DNA of 64,000 nucleotides from Azospirillum sp. TSH64 (GCF_003116035.1 NZ_LGQW01000015.1:65182-129181); one strand, 5' to 3'; shown: positions 25,483-34,687, counted from the stretch's first letter. Notes: generated by a model from the sequence alone, not told the origin. Numbers and translations: made by a program.

Positions 25483-26427
25483 TCACCGGCAAAGCTGGGC
25501 GAACTTGCGCTCCGGGATCGGCGGCGGCGAGGGATGCAGCATCAATCCCTGCTCTTCCACATCGACCCGCGCGTCCGGATAGACCGCAAGCGCCAGTTGG
25601 AGCGCCTCGATGAAGCGCTTCCTGAAATCGCGCAGGCGGCTGTATCCGGCGCCGAACTGCTCGAAAACCGCCGGCCAGGTGATCGGGGTGGAGCGGTTCA
25701 GGCTGTGCAACCGGTAGGCCAGCCAGATATAGATGTCGATGCTGGTGCTGTTGTTCTGGATGTGGCGCAGCGCCGGCTCCCAGATGGGCACCGGATGGGC
25801 CTTCAGCTCGCGGAAGAAGGCCTCGGACAGCAGGACGCGGTCTTCCCACAGCGACCCCTGGCCCGGTTCCGCCCCGGCATTGGTCGAGAAATGGATGCCG
25901 CCCTTGACGATCGACCCCTTTTCGAAGCCGATGCTGTGGGCGTCCTCCCAGGCGAAGGTCAGGTTGCAGGCGGCGATGCGCGAGGCCTGCTCGCGGATGT
26001 CGCGGTAGGTCTGGCCGCCCACCGACAGGCCCATGCGGTCAAGCCATTCGTGCATGCTGCGGCCCAGCTCGACCTCGCGGCTGTCGGTCTGGATCGCCCG
26101 GGTCTGCAGATACAGCAGGATCATCCGCGCGCGGCTGCCGTACGGAACGCCGTAAAGCTTAAAGCCACCGTTGCGGATCGGCAGTCGTCCAGGCTCGATC
26201 AGCAAGCGGATCTTATGTCCGCGACGCTCCCACGGCTGGTCATCGGGAAGACGACGATGCGGAAGGGCCGTCAGCGCAAAACCCGAATAGGTGATGCCAA
26301 GCTCCTGCCGCTCCTCTTCGAGGACGGCAGCAGCCACATCGACTAGCGAACGCTGATCCGGATCCGTCTGGAGCGCCTTCGCCTGGTCGCGTCCCAGCTG
26401 GGTAATCAGGGTGTGTATCTGTCCCAT
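25483..26427 (-). CDS. repA: Plasmid replication initiator RepA
   Basis: A 314-aa initiator of the 'plasmid encoded RepA' type found on alphaproteobacterial plasmids. The conserved block SRARMILLYLQTRAIQT...VELGRSMHEWLDRMG...GGQTYRDIREQ reads as the winged-helix region, followed by FSTNAGAEPGQGSLW and a C-terminal winged helix (NNSTSIDIYIWLAYRLHSL). It would bind iterons and open the origin. The ATG at 26427 is chosen although the frame stays open upstream, because upstream codons run through the iteron array and look non-coding. No parA/parB lies beside it in the window. Confidence 0.88.
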   Translation of the reverse strand: MGQIHTLITQLGRDQAKALQTDPDQRSLVDVAAAVLEEERQELGITYSGFALTALPHRRLPDDQPWERRGHKIRLLIEPGRLPIRNGGFKLYGVPYGSRARMILLYLQTRAIQTDSREVELGRSMHEWLDRMGLSVGGQTYRDIREQASRIAACNLTFAWEDAHSIGFEKGSIVKGGIHFSTNAGAEPGQGSLWEDRVLLSEAFFRELKAHPVPIWEPALRHIQNNSTSIDIYIWLAYRLHSLNRSTPITWPAVFEQFGAGYSRLRDFRKRFIEALQLALAVYPDARVDVEEQGLMLHPSPPPIPERKFAQLCR

Positions 26428-26461
26428 ATCGAGCTGACCTTGGCACGACTTTGCGGTCAAC

Positions 26462-26491
26462 GCTATATCACGGTCGGTTGGCGCCCAGCAA
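26462..26491 (-). promoter_or_regulatory. Putative repA promoter
   Basis: On the minus strand TTGCTG (26486-26491) and TATAGC (26462-26467) are separated by 18 bases and lie about 35 bases upstream of the repA start. The -35 box directly abuts the first iteron, which would allow RepA to control its own synthesis. Confidence 0.5.
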
Positions 26492-26970
26492 TTTGGAGTC
26501 TTGTCGCTCAAACTATTTGTACGGTTATTTGATTCAGTTAATAGTTTGCGCGACAAGACTCCAGTAGAGAATCGCGAGTCGCGCGACAAAACTCCAGAAC
26601 TCCCGCGACAAGACTCCAGCGGATAGTCCGTGTTGCCTGTGGATTTTTCGGCAGACGCGACAAGACTCCAGCCGGGACATTTCGATTCGACCCCGAATCG
26701 CTTCCGATTCGTCGATTTCCGAGTCGTGGAGGCCAAACGGCCACGACTCGCCGGTGATTCGCCCCCCTGCACCGATGCTGTCGGCAGCCGGATTTGGAGT
26801 TCTGTCGCGCCCCACCCGGCCCAACCTTCCCCCGATTGCCGGCCGGAACCGCCTCCGGCCGCCGTCCGCCCCTGTCCGCGGCAGACGGACGGCAGGGGGG
26901 CGCGACAAGACTCCAACCTTGACCCTGGCCTATCGCCGCCGCAGGGGAGGGTGTTTGGAGTCTTGTCTCG
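26492..26970. repeat. Iteron cluster, core GCGACAAGACTCCA
   Basis: Copies on the plus strand as TTTGGAGTCTTGTCGC: 26492-26507, 26793-26808 (two mismatches) and 26954-26967 (end diverged). Copies in the opposite sense as GCGACAAGACTCCA: 26550-26563, 26583-26596 (one mismatch), 26605-26618, 26657-26670 and 26902-26915. Spacing is irregular. Confidence 0.88.
26494..26563. promoter_or_regulatory. 24-bp inverted repeat made of two iterons around an AT-rich core
   Basis: Arms 26494-26517 and 26540-26563 are inverted copies with one mismatch in 24. Each arm is an iteron plus the extension CAAACTATT. They enclose 22 AT-rich bases and lie just upstream of the predicted repA promoter. In iteron plasmids such an inverted pair usually serves as the initiator's autoregulatory operator. 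Confidence 0.65.
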
Positions 26971-27134
26971 CCCCCCGCCGGAAGAGGCGCTCCGGTCGGG
27001 TGGGTCTCGGAGGGGTGCTTGTGAAGGGCGGAAAGCGCGGTCTATAACGAACCGCCATGGCGCCGGCCCTCAGCTTTTGCCCCTGTGCGGCTGCCGGCGC
27101 CCGACCACATGCTCACACAACAGATGGCGGCAGG

Positions 27135-28622
27135 ATGAACGGCAATTCCGCGCAGAAGATCGTCCCGGTGCTGCTGTCCGGCGGTACGGGGTCCCGTTTG
27201 TGGCCCTTGTCGCGCGAACTGTATCCCAAGCAGTTTCTGCCGCTCTGCTCCGACCGGACGATGCTCCAGGACACCGCGCTCCGGGTCAGCGCGCAATCCG
27301 GCTCCACAGGGTCCGGCTCCCCGGCTGCTGCCGGGGCCGCCGCGGAGGCCGTCTTCTCGGTTCCCCTGGTGATCTGCAACCAGGAACACCGCTTCCTCGC
27401 CGCCGAGCAGCTGCGCCAGTCGCGCTGCACGCCGCGCGGCATCATTCTGGAGCCGGCCGGCCGCAACACCGCCGCCGCCTGCGCGCTCGCCGCCCTGGCG
27501 GTCGCGGCGGACGATCCGGACGCGCTGCTGCTGATCCTGCCGGCCGACCACGAGATCCGCGACGCCGAGGCCTTCCGCCGCGCCGTCGGCATCGCCGCCC
27601 GGGCCGCCCAGGCCGGCCGGCTGGTCACCTTCGGCATCGCCCCGACCCGGCCGGAGACCGGCTACGGCTATATCCGCCGCGGCCATTCGATGGACGAGGC
27701 CGACGGCGCCTACAATGTCGCCGCCTTCGTCGAGAAGCCGTCGCTGGAGGTGGCGGAGCGCTACCTCGCCGAAGGCACCTATGCCTGGAACAGCGGCATG
27801 TTCCTGTTCCCGGCCTCCCGCCTGCTGGCCGAGCTGGAGCGCCATGCCCCGGCGGTGCTGGCCGCCTGCCGCGAGGCGCTGGAGCAGGGCTCGAAGGACC
27901 TCGACTTCTTCCGCCTGGACGCCGCCGCCTTCGCCAAGGCGCCCAGCATCTCCATCGACTATGCGGTGATGGAGCGCACCGACCGCGCCGCCGTCGTCCC
28001 CTGCGAGATCGGCTGGACCGACGTCGGCGCCTGGTCGGCGCTGTGGGACGTCGGCAACAAGGACGGCGAGGGCAACGTCATCGTCGGCGACGTGCTGCTG
28101 GAAGGCGCCCGCGACTGCTACGTCCGCAGCGAGAACCACCTGACCGCGGTGGTCGGGGTGGAGAATGCCGTGGTGGTGGTGGTGGACGACGCCGTTCTGG
28201 TCGCCGACCGCTCCCAGGCGCAGGACGTCAAGCGCATCGTCGACCGGCTGAAGGCCGAGGGGCGCAGCGAGTCCGTCAGCCACCGCCGGGTCCACCGCCC
28301 CTGGGGCTCCTACCAGTCGCTGCACACCGGCGAGCGCTTCCAGGTGAAGAGCCTGACCATCGCCCCCGGCTCGCGCCTGTCGCTCCAGAAGCACCATCAC
28401 CGTGCCGAGCATTGGGTGGTGGTCAACGGCACCGCGCTCGTCACCCGCGGCGAGGAGCAGGTGATGGTCTATGAGAACCAGTCGATCTACATCCCGATCG
28501 GCACGGTCCACCGGCTGGAGAACCCCGGCAAGGTGCCGCTGACCATCATCGAGGTGCAGTCCGGTTCCTATCTGGGCGAGGACGACATCGTCCGGCTCGA
28601 GGACGTCTACGGCCGCAACTGA
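27135..28622 (+). CDS. manC: Mannose-1-phosphate guanylyltransferase / mannose-6-phosphate isomerase
   Basis: A 495-aa bifunctional enzyme (ManC/AlgA/NoeJ type) that makes GDP-mannose for surface polysaccharides. The guanylyltransferase domain (about 8-300) has the nucleotide loop LLSGGTGSRLWPLSRELYPKQF, with ILPADHEI and FVEKPS. The C-terminal cupin isomerase domain (about 360-490) has RPWGSYQSL, RLSLQKHHHRAEHWVVV and IPIGTVHRLENPG. The Ala/Gly/Ser-rich stretch at about 55-75 is an insertion relative to typical members. It starts about 165 bp beyond the last iteron. A pmm-type partner is not in the window. Confidence 0.94.
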   Translation: MNGNSAQKIVPVLLSGGTGSRLWPLSRELYPKQFLPLCSDRTMLQDTALRVSAQSGSTGSGSPAAAGAAAEAVFSVPLVICNQEHRFLAAEQLRQSRCTPRGIILEPAGRNTAAACALAALAVAADDPDALLLILPADHEIRDAEAFRRAVGIAARAAQAGRLVTFGIAPTRPETGYGYIRRGHSMDEADGAYNVAAFVEKPSLEVAERYLAEGTYAWNSGMFLFPASRLLAELERHAPAVLAACREALEQGSKDLDFFRLDAAAFAKAPSISIDYAVMERTDRAAVVPCEIGWTDVGAWSALWDVGNKDGEGNVIVGDVLLEGARDCYVRSENHLTAVVGVENAVVVVVDDAVLVADRSQAQDVKRIVDRLKAEGRSESVSHRRVHRPWGSYQSLHTGERFQVKSLTIAPGSRLSLQKHHHRAEHWVVVNGTALVTRGEEQVMVYENQSIYIPIGTVHRLENPGKVPLTIIEVQSGSYLGEDDIVRLEDVYGRN

Positions 28623-28722
28623 GCGGCAACGGCCGTTGCCGCCGCAGGGCGGCGACCCGCGGGCACGTGCCCGCGACAGCCAAGCGGGCGGACGGCCTCG
28701 CCGGCGATTGAGGTCAATGATG

Positions 28723-28760
28723 ACAGGCGACGCCTTCGCGCAAGCGGAGGCGTCGCCTGT
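28723..28760 (+). terminator. Strong hairpin, probable manC terminator
   Basis: A 13-bp perfect stem (28723-28735 and 28748-28760) encloses a 12-base loop, about 100 bases after the manC stop. The following GTCTTCCT is only moderately T-rich. Confidence 0.55.
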
Positions 28761-28870
28761 GTCTTCCTGCGGTTGCGGACATTGGCGGCTTGGTCCGGGT
28801 CGCCGACTTCCGGTAGAAAGGGGCGCGAGGGTGCCGCAGCGGCGCCCCGCCTTCTGCTGCCGGGACCATC

Positions 28871-29290
28871 ATGACCATCGAGCCGCCGCCGGACGACCGC
28901 ATCCCCGAACTCTATGCCGACGGGGTCTTCGACATCGGCTTCGGCAACGGCATGGTCCGCATCGACCTGTTCAGCCTGTCGGCGCTGCGCAAGGACGGCA
29001 ACGGCCAGCCGCTGCCCGCCATCCGCCAGCGGGTGGTGATGAGCCTGCCGGGATTCCTCGCCAGCCTGTCCGCGCTGGAGGGCATGCGCCAGCGGCTGGA
29101 GGCGGCCGGCGTGCTGCCGCCCAATTCCGGCGCCATGCCGGCTCCCGCTTCCCCTCACGGCTCTCCTGCCGCTCCGGCCTTCCAGGGCAATGCGCAGGCT
29201 CCGGTGCCGGGGGCGGTCCAGCCGGCTTCCCCCTCCCAGGCGCCCCCGCCCGCTCCACCCACCCGGCCCCGCTCGCCGAATTTCGGCTGA
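28871..29290 (+). CDS. Small accessory protein of the type I secretion operon, unknown function
   Basis: A 139-aa protein. Residues about 10-85 form a compact domain (YADGVFDIGFGNGMVRIDLF, then RQRVVMSLPGFLASL and EGMRQRLEAAGVL). A Pro/Ala-rich tail makes up the remainder. There is no signal peptide. I do not recognise a named family. It ends 3 bp before the HlyB-like gene, so it is almost surely co-expressed with the exporter and may act in substrate or complex handling in the cytoplasm (inference). Confidence 0.75.
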   Translation: MTIEPPPDDRIPELYADGVFDIGFGNGMVRIDLFSLSALRKDGNGQPLPAIRQRVVMSLPGFLASLSALEGMRQRLEAAGVLPPNSGAMPAPASPHGSPAAPAFQGNAQAPVPGAVQPASPSQAPPPAPPTRPRSPNFG

Positions 29291-29293
29291 CCG

Positions 29294-31498
29294 ATGCCGG
29301 ACGCCAGCACCACCGTCGCCGCCCCGCCCCCCGGTCCGGAGGCCGCGCCGAACCACGACGAGAGCACCGCGCTGCGCTGCCTGACGCTGGTGGCGCGCCA
29401 TCACGGCCTGTCGGCCTCGCCGTCCGCCCTGCGCGCCCGCGTCGCCCCCGGCAGGGGGGAGCCCTCCACCGCCGACCTGCTGCGCATCGCCGCCGCCACC
29501 GGCTTCAAGGCGACCGCCCGCCGGCTTGACTGGAAGGGCCTGCAATCCCTCCCCCCCGTTTTCCCGCTGCTGGCCCGGCTGTCCAACGGCAACACCGTCA
29601 TCCTGATCGGCCTGTCGCGCCCGACCCGTCCCGACGAAGAGCCCATGGTCGGCGTCGTCGATCCGCTGGCCGACCGGCTGGACGTGATCGACGTGCCGCG
29701 CGACCGCTTCCTGGAGCGCTGGGACGGCGAGCTGGTCTTCCTCAAGCCGCGCCACGGCCTTGCCGACCCGCGCCAGCCCTTCGGCCTGCGCTGGTTCGTG
29801 CCGGAGATCCTGCGCCAGAAATCCGCCTTCCGCGACGTGGTGGTGGCGGCGCTGGTGCTGCACGCGCTCGCCCTCGTCGTCCCGGTCTATTTCCAGATCG
29901 TGATCGACAAGGTGCTGGTGAACGAGACCGTCGCCACGCTCCAGGTGCTGACCATCGGTGTGCTGGGCGCCCTGCTGTTCGAGGCGGGCTTCCGCTTCCT
30001 GCGCCAGTTCATCCTGCTGGCGGCGGCCAACCGCATCGACATCCGCCTGTTGAACCGCACCTTCGGCCATCTCCTCAACCTGCCGATCACCTTTTTCGAC
30101 GGGCATTCGGCCGGCGTCACCGTGCGCCACATGCAGCAGGTCGAGCGCATCCGCGAGTTCCTGACCGGCAACCTGCTGTCCACCGTGCTCGACAGCCTGG
30201 TGCTGCTGGTCTTCCTGCCGGTGCTGTTCTTCTATTCGGTCAAGCTGACGCTGGTGGCGCTGCTGTTCGCAGGATTGATCGCCGGCGTGGTGGTAGCATT
30301 GGTGCCGGTCTACCGCAGCCGCTTGCATGACCTCTACAACGCCGACGCCGAGCGGCAGGCCATGCTGGTGGAGACCATCCACGGCATGCGCACCGTCAAG
30401 TCCTCGGCATTGGAGCCGCAGCAGCGCCGCAGCTGGGACCGCAAGGCCGCCCGCGCGGTGACCAGCCATTACCGGGTCGGCCGCATCTCCATCGCCGCCC
30501 GCACGGTGACCGAGTTCCTGGAGAAGGCGATGATGGTGGCGGTGGTCGCCGTCGGCGCCTTCGACGTCTTCGACCGCCAGCTGTCGGTCGGCGCGCTCAT
30601 CGCCTTCCAGATGCTGTCGGGCCGGGTGGTGACGCCGCTGGTCCAGATCGTCTCGCTGATCCACCAGTACCAGGAAACGGCACTCTCGGTGCGCATGCTG
30701 GGCGAGGTGATGAACCACCCGGCCGAACCGCGGCGCGAGGGCAGCGGCGCCTGCCCCGCCCTGATCGGCCGCATCGAGATCGAGGGGCTCGGCTTCCGCT
30801 ACGACCGCAACCGGCCGGCGGCGCTCGACGGCGTCACCCTGACCGTGCCGGCCGGGTCGGTCGTCGGGCTGGTCGGGCGCAGCGGCTCGGGCAAGAGCAC
30901 ACTGATGCGGCTGCTCCAGGGCTTCTACCCGGTGCAGGAGGGCAGCATCCGCTATGACGGGCTCGACATCCGCGAGCTGGACCTGGCCCATCTGCGCCGC
31001 TCCATCGGCGTGGTGCTTCAGGAGAATTTCCTGTTCCGCGGCACCATCCGCGACAACATCGCCATGACCATGCCGGAGGCCAGCCGCGAGGAGATCGTCG
31101 AGGCCGCCCGGCTGGCCGGCGCCGACGAGTTCATCCACCGCCTGCCCGACGGCTACGACACGCTGGTGGAGGAGGGGGCGAGCAACCTGTCCGGCGGCCA
31201 GAAGCAGCGCATCGCCATCGCACGCGCCCTGCTGCCCCAGCCGCGCCTGCTGATCCTGGACGAGGCGACCAGTGCGCTCGACCCCGACAGCGAGGCCATC
31301 GTCATGGCCAATCTGCGGCGCATCGCCCATGGCCGCACCGTGCTGATCGTCACCCACCGGCTCTCCACCCTGACCGGCTGCGACACCATCGCCGTGCTGG
31401 AGCAGGGCCGCCTGCTCGACCTCGCCCCCCATCCCATCCTGCTCGACCGCTGCGCCGAATACCGGCATCTGTGGCAGCAGCAGAACCGGGGGCGCTGA
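29294..31498 (+). CDS. Type I secretion ABC transporter with C39-like domain (HlyB family)
   Basis: A 734-aa complete HlyB-type exporter. Residues about 20-150 form a C39-like domain in which the catalytic Asp-Cys-Gly is replaced by Asp-Glu-Ser, so it should bind rather than cleave substrate, as in RTX transporters. The membrane domain (about 180-460) includes HALALVVPVYFQIVIDKVLV. The ATPase (about 495-725) has GRSGSGKST, VLQENFLFRGTIRDNIA, NLSGGQKQRIAIARALL and LLILDEATSALDPDSE. It is part of a tight operon with the 139-aa gene upstream and the HlyD gene 4 bp downstream. The RTX proteins at 6-16 kb are candidate cargo. Confidence 0.95.
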   Translation: MPDASTTVAAPPPGPEAAPNHDESTALRCLTLVARHHGLSASPSALRARVAPGRGEPSTADLLRIAAATGFKATARRLDWKGLQSLPPVFPLLARLSNGNTVILIGLSRPTRPDEEPMVGVVDPLADRLDVIDVPRDRFLERWDGELVFLKPRHGLADPRQPFGLRWFVPEILRQKSAFRDVVVAALVLHALALVVPVYFQIVIDKVLVNETVATLQVLTIGVLGALLFEAGFRFLRQFILLAAANRIDIRLLNRTFGHLLNLPITFFDGHSAGVTVRHMQQVERIREFLTGNLLSTVLDSLVLLVFLPVLFFYSVKLTLVALLFAGLIAGVVVALVPVYRSRLHDLYNADAERQAMLVETIHGMRTVKSSALEPQQRRSWDRKAARAVTSHYRVGRISIAARTVTEFLEKAMMVAVVAVGAFDVFDRQLSVGALIAFQMLSGRVVTPLVQIVSLIHQYQETALSVRMLGEVMNHPAEPRREGSGACPALIGRIEIEGLGFRYDRNRPAALDGVTLTVPAGSVVGLVGRSGSGKSTLMRLLQGFYPVQEGSIRYDGLDIRELDLAHLRRSIGVVLQENFLFRGTIRDNIAMTMPEASREEIVEAARLAGADEFIHRLPDGYDTLVEEGASNLSGGQKQRIAIARALLPQPRLLILDEATSALDPDSEAIVMANLRRIAHGRTVLIVTHRLSTLTGCDTIAVLEQGRLLDLAPHPILLDRCAEYRHLWQQQNRGR

Positions 31499-31502
31499 AG
31501 CC

Positions 31503-33011
31503 ATGCCCGACACGCAAATGCCCGAAGCAGGGGTGCCCGAAATCGACAGCCGGGACGCAGCACCGGCGGAGACCGGCCGCGAGGTCGTGCCGGCCAAGGC
31601 CGAGCCCCCGCCCGCTCCCGCCCCTGCGCGCCGTCGCCCTGCCCTGCCCGCCCCGTCGTCCCCGCCGCCGGGCTTCGCGCTGGACTATCTGCCGGACGGG
31701 GCGGCCATCGAGCATGCGCCGCTGCCGCGGGCGGCGCGCTCCACCCTCTATGTGCTGGCCGGGCTGCTTGTGGCGCTGGTGCTGTGGGCCGGCTTCGCCC
31801 AGGTCGACCGCATCGTCACCGCCGGCGGCCGGCTGGTGACCACCGCACCGCTGGTGGTGGCCCAGCCGCTGGAGACCGCGGTGGTGCGCGGCGTCGACGT
31901 GCAGGTCGGCGACTTTGTCCGGGCCGGCGACCGTCTGGCGACGCTCGACCCCACCTTCGCCGCGGCGGATCTGGCCGACCTGACCGCCAAGCTCGCCAGC
32001 GTCGAGGCGCAGATCGGCCGGCTGCGCGCCGAACTGGACGGCGGCGATTTCATTCCCGCCAACAACCCGGATGCGGCGGTGCAGGCCGCCATCCTCGAGC
32101 GCCGCCGCGCCGAATACCGCTCCCGCCTCGCCTCGCTCGACGAGAAGGCAGGCCAGCTGGACAGCGCCATCGCCGCCGGCCGCCGCGCCCAGGCCGGGCT
32201 TGCCGAGCGCCTCGCCGTGGTGGGCGAGGTCGAGGATATCCGCCGCCAGCTTCAGGAGCGCCAGACCGGGTCCCGCCTGACCTGGCTGGAGGCGCGGGTC
32301 GAGCGGCTGCGCATGCGCGATGAGCTGACCGCCCTCCAGGACCGCGAGCAGGCGAGCGCGCACGAGCTGCGCGGCGTCCAGGCCGACCGCGCCGCCTTCA
32401 TCGACGAATGGAGGCGCAAGACGGCGGAGGAACTGGTGGAGCAGACCCGCCAGCGGGCCACGCTGGTCGAGCAGATCGCCAAGGCCGAGCGCCGCCGCTC
32501 GCTGGTCACCCTGACCGCCCCGGTCGACGCGGTGGTGCTGGAGGTGGCCAAGCGCTCCGTCGGTTCCGTCATCCGCGAGGCCGAGCCGCTGGTCACCCTG
32601 GTTCCCGCCGACGTGCCGCTGGAGGTGGAGGCGGAGATCCCGTCGCGCGACATCGGTCTGGTCCGTGTCGGCGACTTCGTGCGGGTGAAGCTCGACGCCT
32701 TCCCCTTCCAGCGCCACGGCACCCTGCCCGGCGAGATCCGCACCATCAGCGCCGACGCCTTCACCCACGATCCCTCGGGCGCCCAGGCCGCCGCCGCCAT
32801 CAACCCGGACGGCCCCCGTCCAACTGCCGGCGCCGTCTTCCGCACCCGCATCCGCCTGACCGACACCCGGCTGGAGGGGGTGCCCGCCGGCACGCTGCTC
32901 AGCCCCGGCATGGTCGCCTCGGCCGAGATCCGCGTCGGCACCCGTTCGGTCCTGTCCTACTTCCTCTACCCCGTCATCCGCGCCCTGGACGAAAGCATCC
33001 GCGAGCCGTAA
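31503..33011 (+). CDS. Type I secretion membrane fusion protein (HlyD family)
   Basis: A 502-aa periplasmic adaptor that links the ABC exporter to an outer-membrane TolC-like pore. A Pro-rich cytoplasmic head (about 1-75) is followed by one transmembrane helix (about 80-100, YVLAGLLVALVLWAGFAQVD). Then come a lipoyl/barrel half (TAPLVVAQPLETAVVRGVDV), a long alpha-hairpin rich in Glu/Arg/Ala (about 190-345), and the returning half with LVTLVPADVPLEVEAEI and VRVKLDAFPFQRHGTLPG. No tolC gene is present in the window, so the outer-membrane channel must be encoded elsewhere. Confidence 0.95.
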   Translation: MPDTQMPEAGVPEIDSRDAAPAETGREVVPAKAEPPPAPAPARRRPALPAPSSPPPGFALDYLPDGAAIEHAPLPRAARSTLYVLAGLLVALVLWAGFAQVDRIVTAGGRLVTTAPLVVAQPLETAVVRGVDVQVGDFVRAGDRLATLDPTFAAADLADLTAKLASVEAQIGRLRAELDGGDFIPANNPDAAVQAAILERRRAEYRSRLASLDEKAGQLDSAIAAGRRAQAGLAERLAVVGEVEDIRRQLQERQTGSRLTWLEARVERLRMRDELTALQDREQASAHELRGVQADRAAFIDEWRRKTAEELVEQTRQRATLVEQIAKAERRRSLVTLTAPVDAVVLEVAKRSVGSVIREAEPLVTLVPADVPLEVEAEIPSRDIGLVRVGDFVRVKLDAFPFQRHGTLPGEIRTISADAFTHDPSGAQAAAAINPDGPRPTAGAVFRTRIRLTDTRLEGVPAGTLLSPGMVASAEIRVGTRSVLSYFLYPVIRALDESIREP

Positions 33012-33121
33012 CGGGCCGGGTCCGTCCCCAGCCCCTTCCCTGCCGCGTCAAAGTTTCCAAGTGGCGCCTGTCCGGCGGATGGGGTACCCACCCACCAGCC
33101 CATTCAGCGACAGGTCTGGTG

Positions 33122-34522
33122 ATGCAGCGGATAGGTCCTTTCCTCTTTGCCGTCCTGGCAACCATCTCGGCGTTCTTTCTGGTCTGGAGCCTTCCGCCCT
33201 TCCAGACCGCCGACGAGCCCGCCCACATCTACCGGGCCAACATGATCACCCACGGCTTCTGGGTGGCCGCCAAGGTCCAGACCGACGGCCGGATCGCGGC
33301 GGGCGGCCCGTCCGACCTCGCGATCATCGAGGCCTATTTCCCCTTCCACCATGTTCCCTTCAAGCCCGACGAGAAGGCCAACCTGGAGGATTTCGCCAAG
33401 TCCTTCACCGCCCGCTGGGACGGCCGGGTCTTCAACGTCGCGGCGGAGAACACCGCCCCCTACCCGCCCTTCTTCTACCTGCCGCAGGCCGCCGCCATCG
33501 CCGTCGGCAAGGCCATCGACCTGCCGGTGGTGCAGACGCTGTATCTGGCGCGGGCGGCCAACGCGCTGACCTGCATCGCCGTCGGCTTCTTCGCCCTGCT
33601 GCTGGCCGGCCGGGCGCATCTGCCGCTGTTCGCGGTGCTGCTGCTGCCGATGTCGGTCTCGCTCTACGCTTCGATGAGCCAGGACGGGCTGGTGATCACC
33701 GTCACGGCACTCGGCATCGCCTTCCTGGCCCGGGCGCTGTCGGAAGGCCGGCCGCTGCGCAGCGCGGAGGTCTGGGCCAGTGCGGTCTGCTTCGCCCTGG
33801 TGGGCATGACCAAGCAGCCCTACGCCCTGCTCTGCCTGATGCCCCTGGCGGTCCCGGCCGAGCGGGCGGCGGTGAAGCGCCTCGCGGTCGCCGCCTCGCT
33901 GGCCGCCGCCGTCGGCTGGGCGGTGTGGATGGCGCTTGCCGTGCAGACCCCGCTGATCCGCCAGGACGCCCCGACCGACGCCATGGGGCAGCTCCGCTTC
34001 CTGCTGGGCGACCCGCTGGCCGTCCTCATCATCGCGGTGAAGACCTTCCAGGTCTGGGGCAACGAGTATTACCAGCAGTTCGTCGGCATCCTCGGCTGGG
34101 TCGATACAAGGCTGCCCAGGCCCTATTACGCCGCCGCCTATCTGGTCCTGCTGCTGTCCTTCCTGCCGCTGCTGCTCGGCCGCCGGGCGGTGGACTGGTA
34201 TTCCGGCGCGCCGGCGCGGGCCTCGGCGGTGACCGCGGCCATCGTGCTGGCGACCGGGGCGCTGCTGTTCGGGGCGCTCTACATGGTGTGGACGCCGGTC
34301 GGCCAGCTGTGGGTCGACGGCGTGCAGGGACGCTATTTCCTGCCGTTGGCGGCCCTGCTGCCGCTGGCCTTCGCCAGCGGCCGGCAGGAGGCGGGAGCCG
34401 GCTGGTCCTCCGGTGTCGCGGGCGTGCTTGAGCGCGGCCTGACCTGGATGGTCTGGCTCTTCCCGATCGTCAGCATCCTGGTGGTCCAGCGCACCGTCAT
34501 CCTGCGCTACTACCTCGACTAG
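33122..34522 (+). CDS. DUF2142 family membrane protein
   Basis: A 466-aa protein with about ten to twelve membrane segments. The opening matches DUF2142 proteins: a first TM, then WSLPPFQTADEPAHIYRA, in which the Asp-Glu pair sits in the first periplasmic loop as in GT-C glycosyltransferases. Later TAPYPPFFYLPQA and VDGVQGRYFLPLAAL are also family hallmarks. It may transfer a sugar from a polyprenyl carrier on the periplasmic side, which is inference from fold resemblance. The ATG at 33122 gives the natural N-terminus 110 bp after hlyD. Confidence 0.85.
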   Translation: MQRIGPFLFAVLATISAFFLVWSLPPFQTADEPAHIYRANMITHGFWVAAKVQTDGRIAAGGPSDLAIIEAYFPFHHVPFKPDEKANLEDFAKSFTARWDGRVFNVAAENTAPYPPFFYLPQAAAIAVGKAIDLPVVQTLYLARAANALTCIAVGFFALLLAGRAHLPLFAVLLLPMSVSLYASMSQDGLVITVTALGIAFLARALSEGRPLRSAEVWASAVCFALVGMTKQPYALLCLMPLAVPAERAAVKRLAVAASLAAAVGWAVWMALAVQTPLIRQDAPTDAMGQLRFLLGDPLAVLIIAVKTFQVWGNEYYQQFVGILGWVDTRLPRPYYAAAYLVLLLSFLPLLLGRRAVDWYSGAPARASAVTAAIVLATGALLFGALYMVWTPVGQLWVDGVQGRYFLPLAALLPLAFASGRQEAGAGWSSGVAGVLERGLTWMVWLFPIVSILVVQRTVILRYYLD

Positions 34523-34687
34523 CACGTCCCCACTCCCCATCCGGCCCGCCCATCGGGGTGGGCCGGGGCGTTGGAGGCCGTTCCAATGATGTCGCCCGTT
34601 CGGCGGAAAAGCCCGCAGTGCAGCATGGGCGGGCGACTATCTTCCGACTCTGCCCCAATCGGCCCCAATCGAAGACGAAGAGCGGAC

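Larger units (their letters stand above)
26428..27010. other. Predicted replication origin (oriV) with iterons
   Basis: The 700-bp gap between repA and manC contains at least eight copies of a 14-bp iteron in both orientations, an AT-rich patch at 26509-26548, and a DnaA-box-like TGTGGATTT (26638-26646, 7 of 9 to consensus). Together with repA this is the layout of an iteron-controlled origin. The remaining 27011-27134 upstream of manC shows nothing I can name. Confidence 0.8.

Noticed and set aside
26428..26916. N-terminal extension of RepA through the iterons
   Set aside because: The frame is open, but the translated iterons give repeated low-quality sequence and RepA homology begins after the ATG at 26427.
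28607..31597. A minus-strand open frame of about 1000 codons
   Set aside because: It is antisense to the secretion ABC gene with its complete Walker motifs, with His/Gln/Asp-rich shadow composition.
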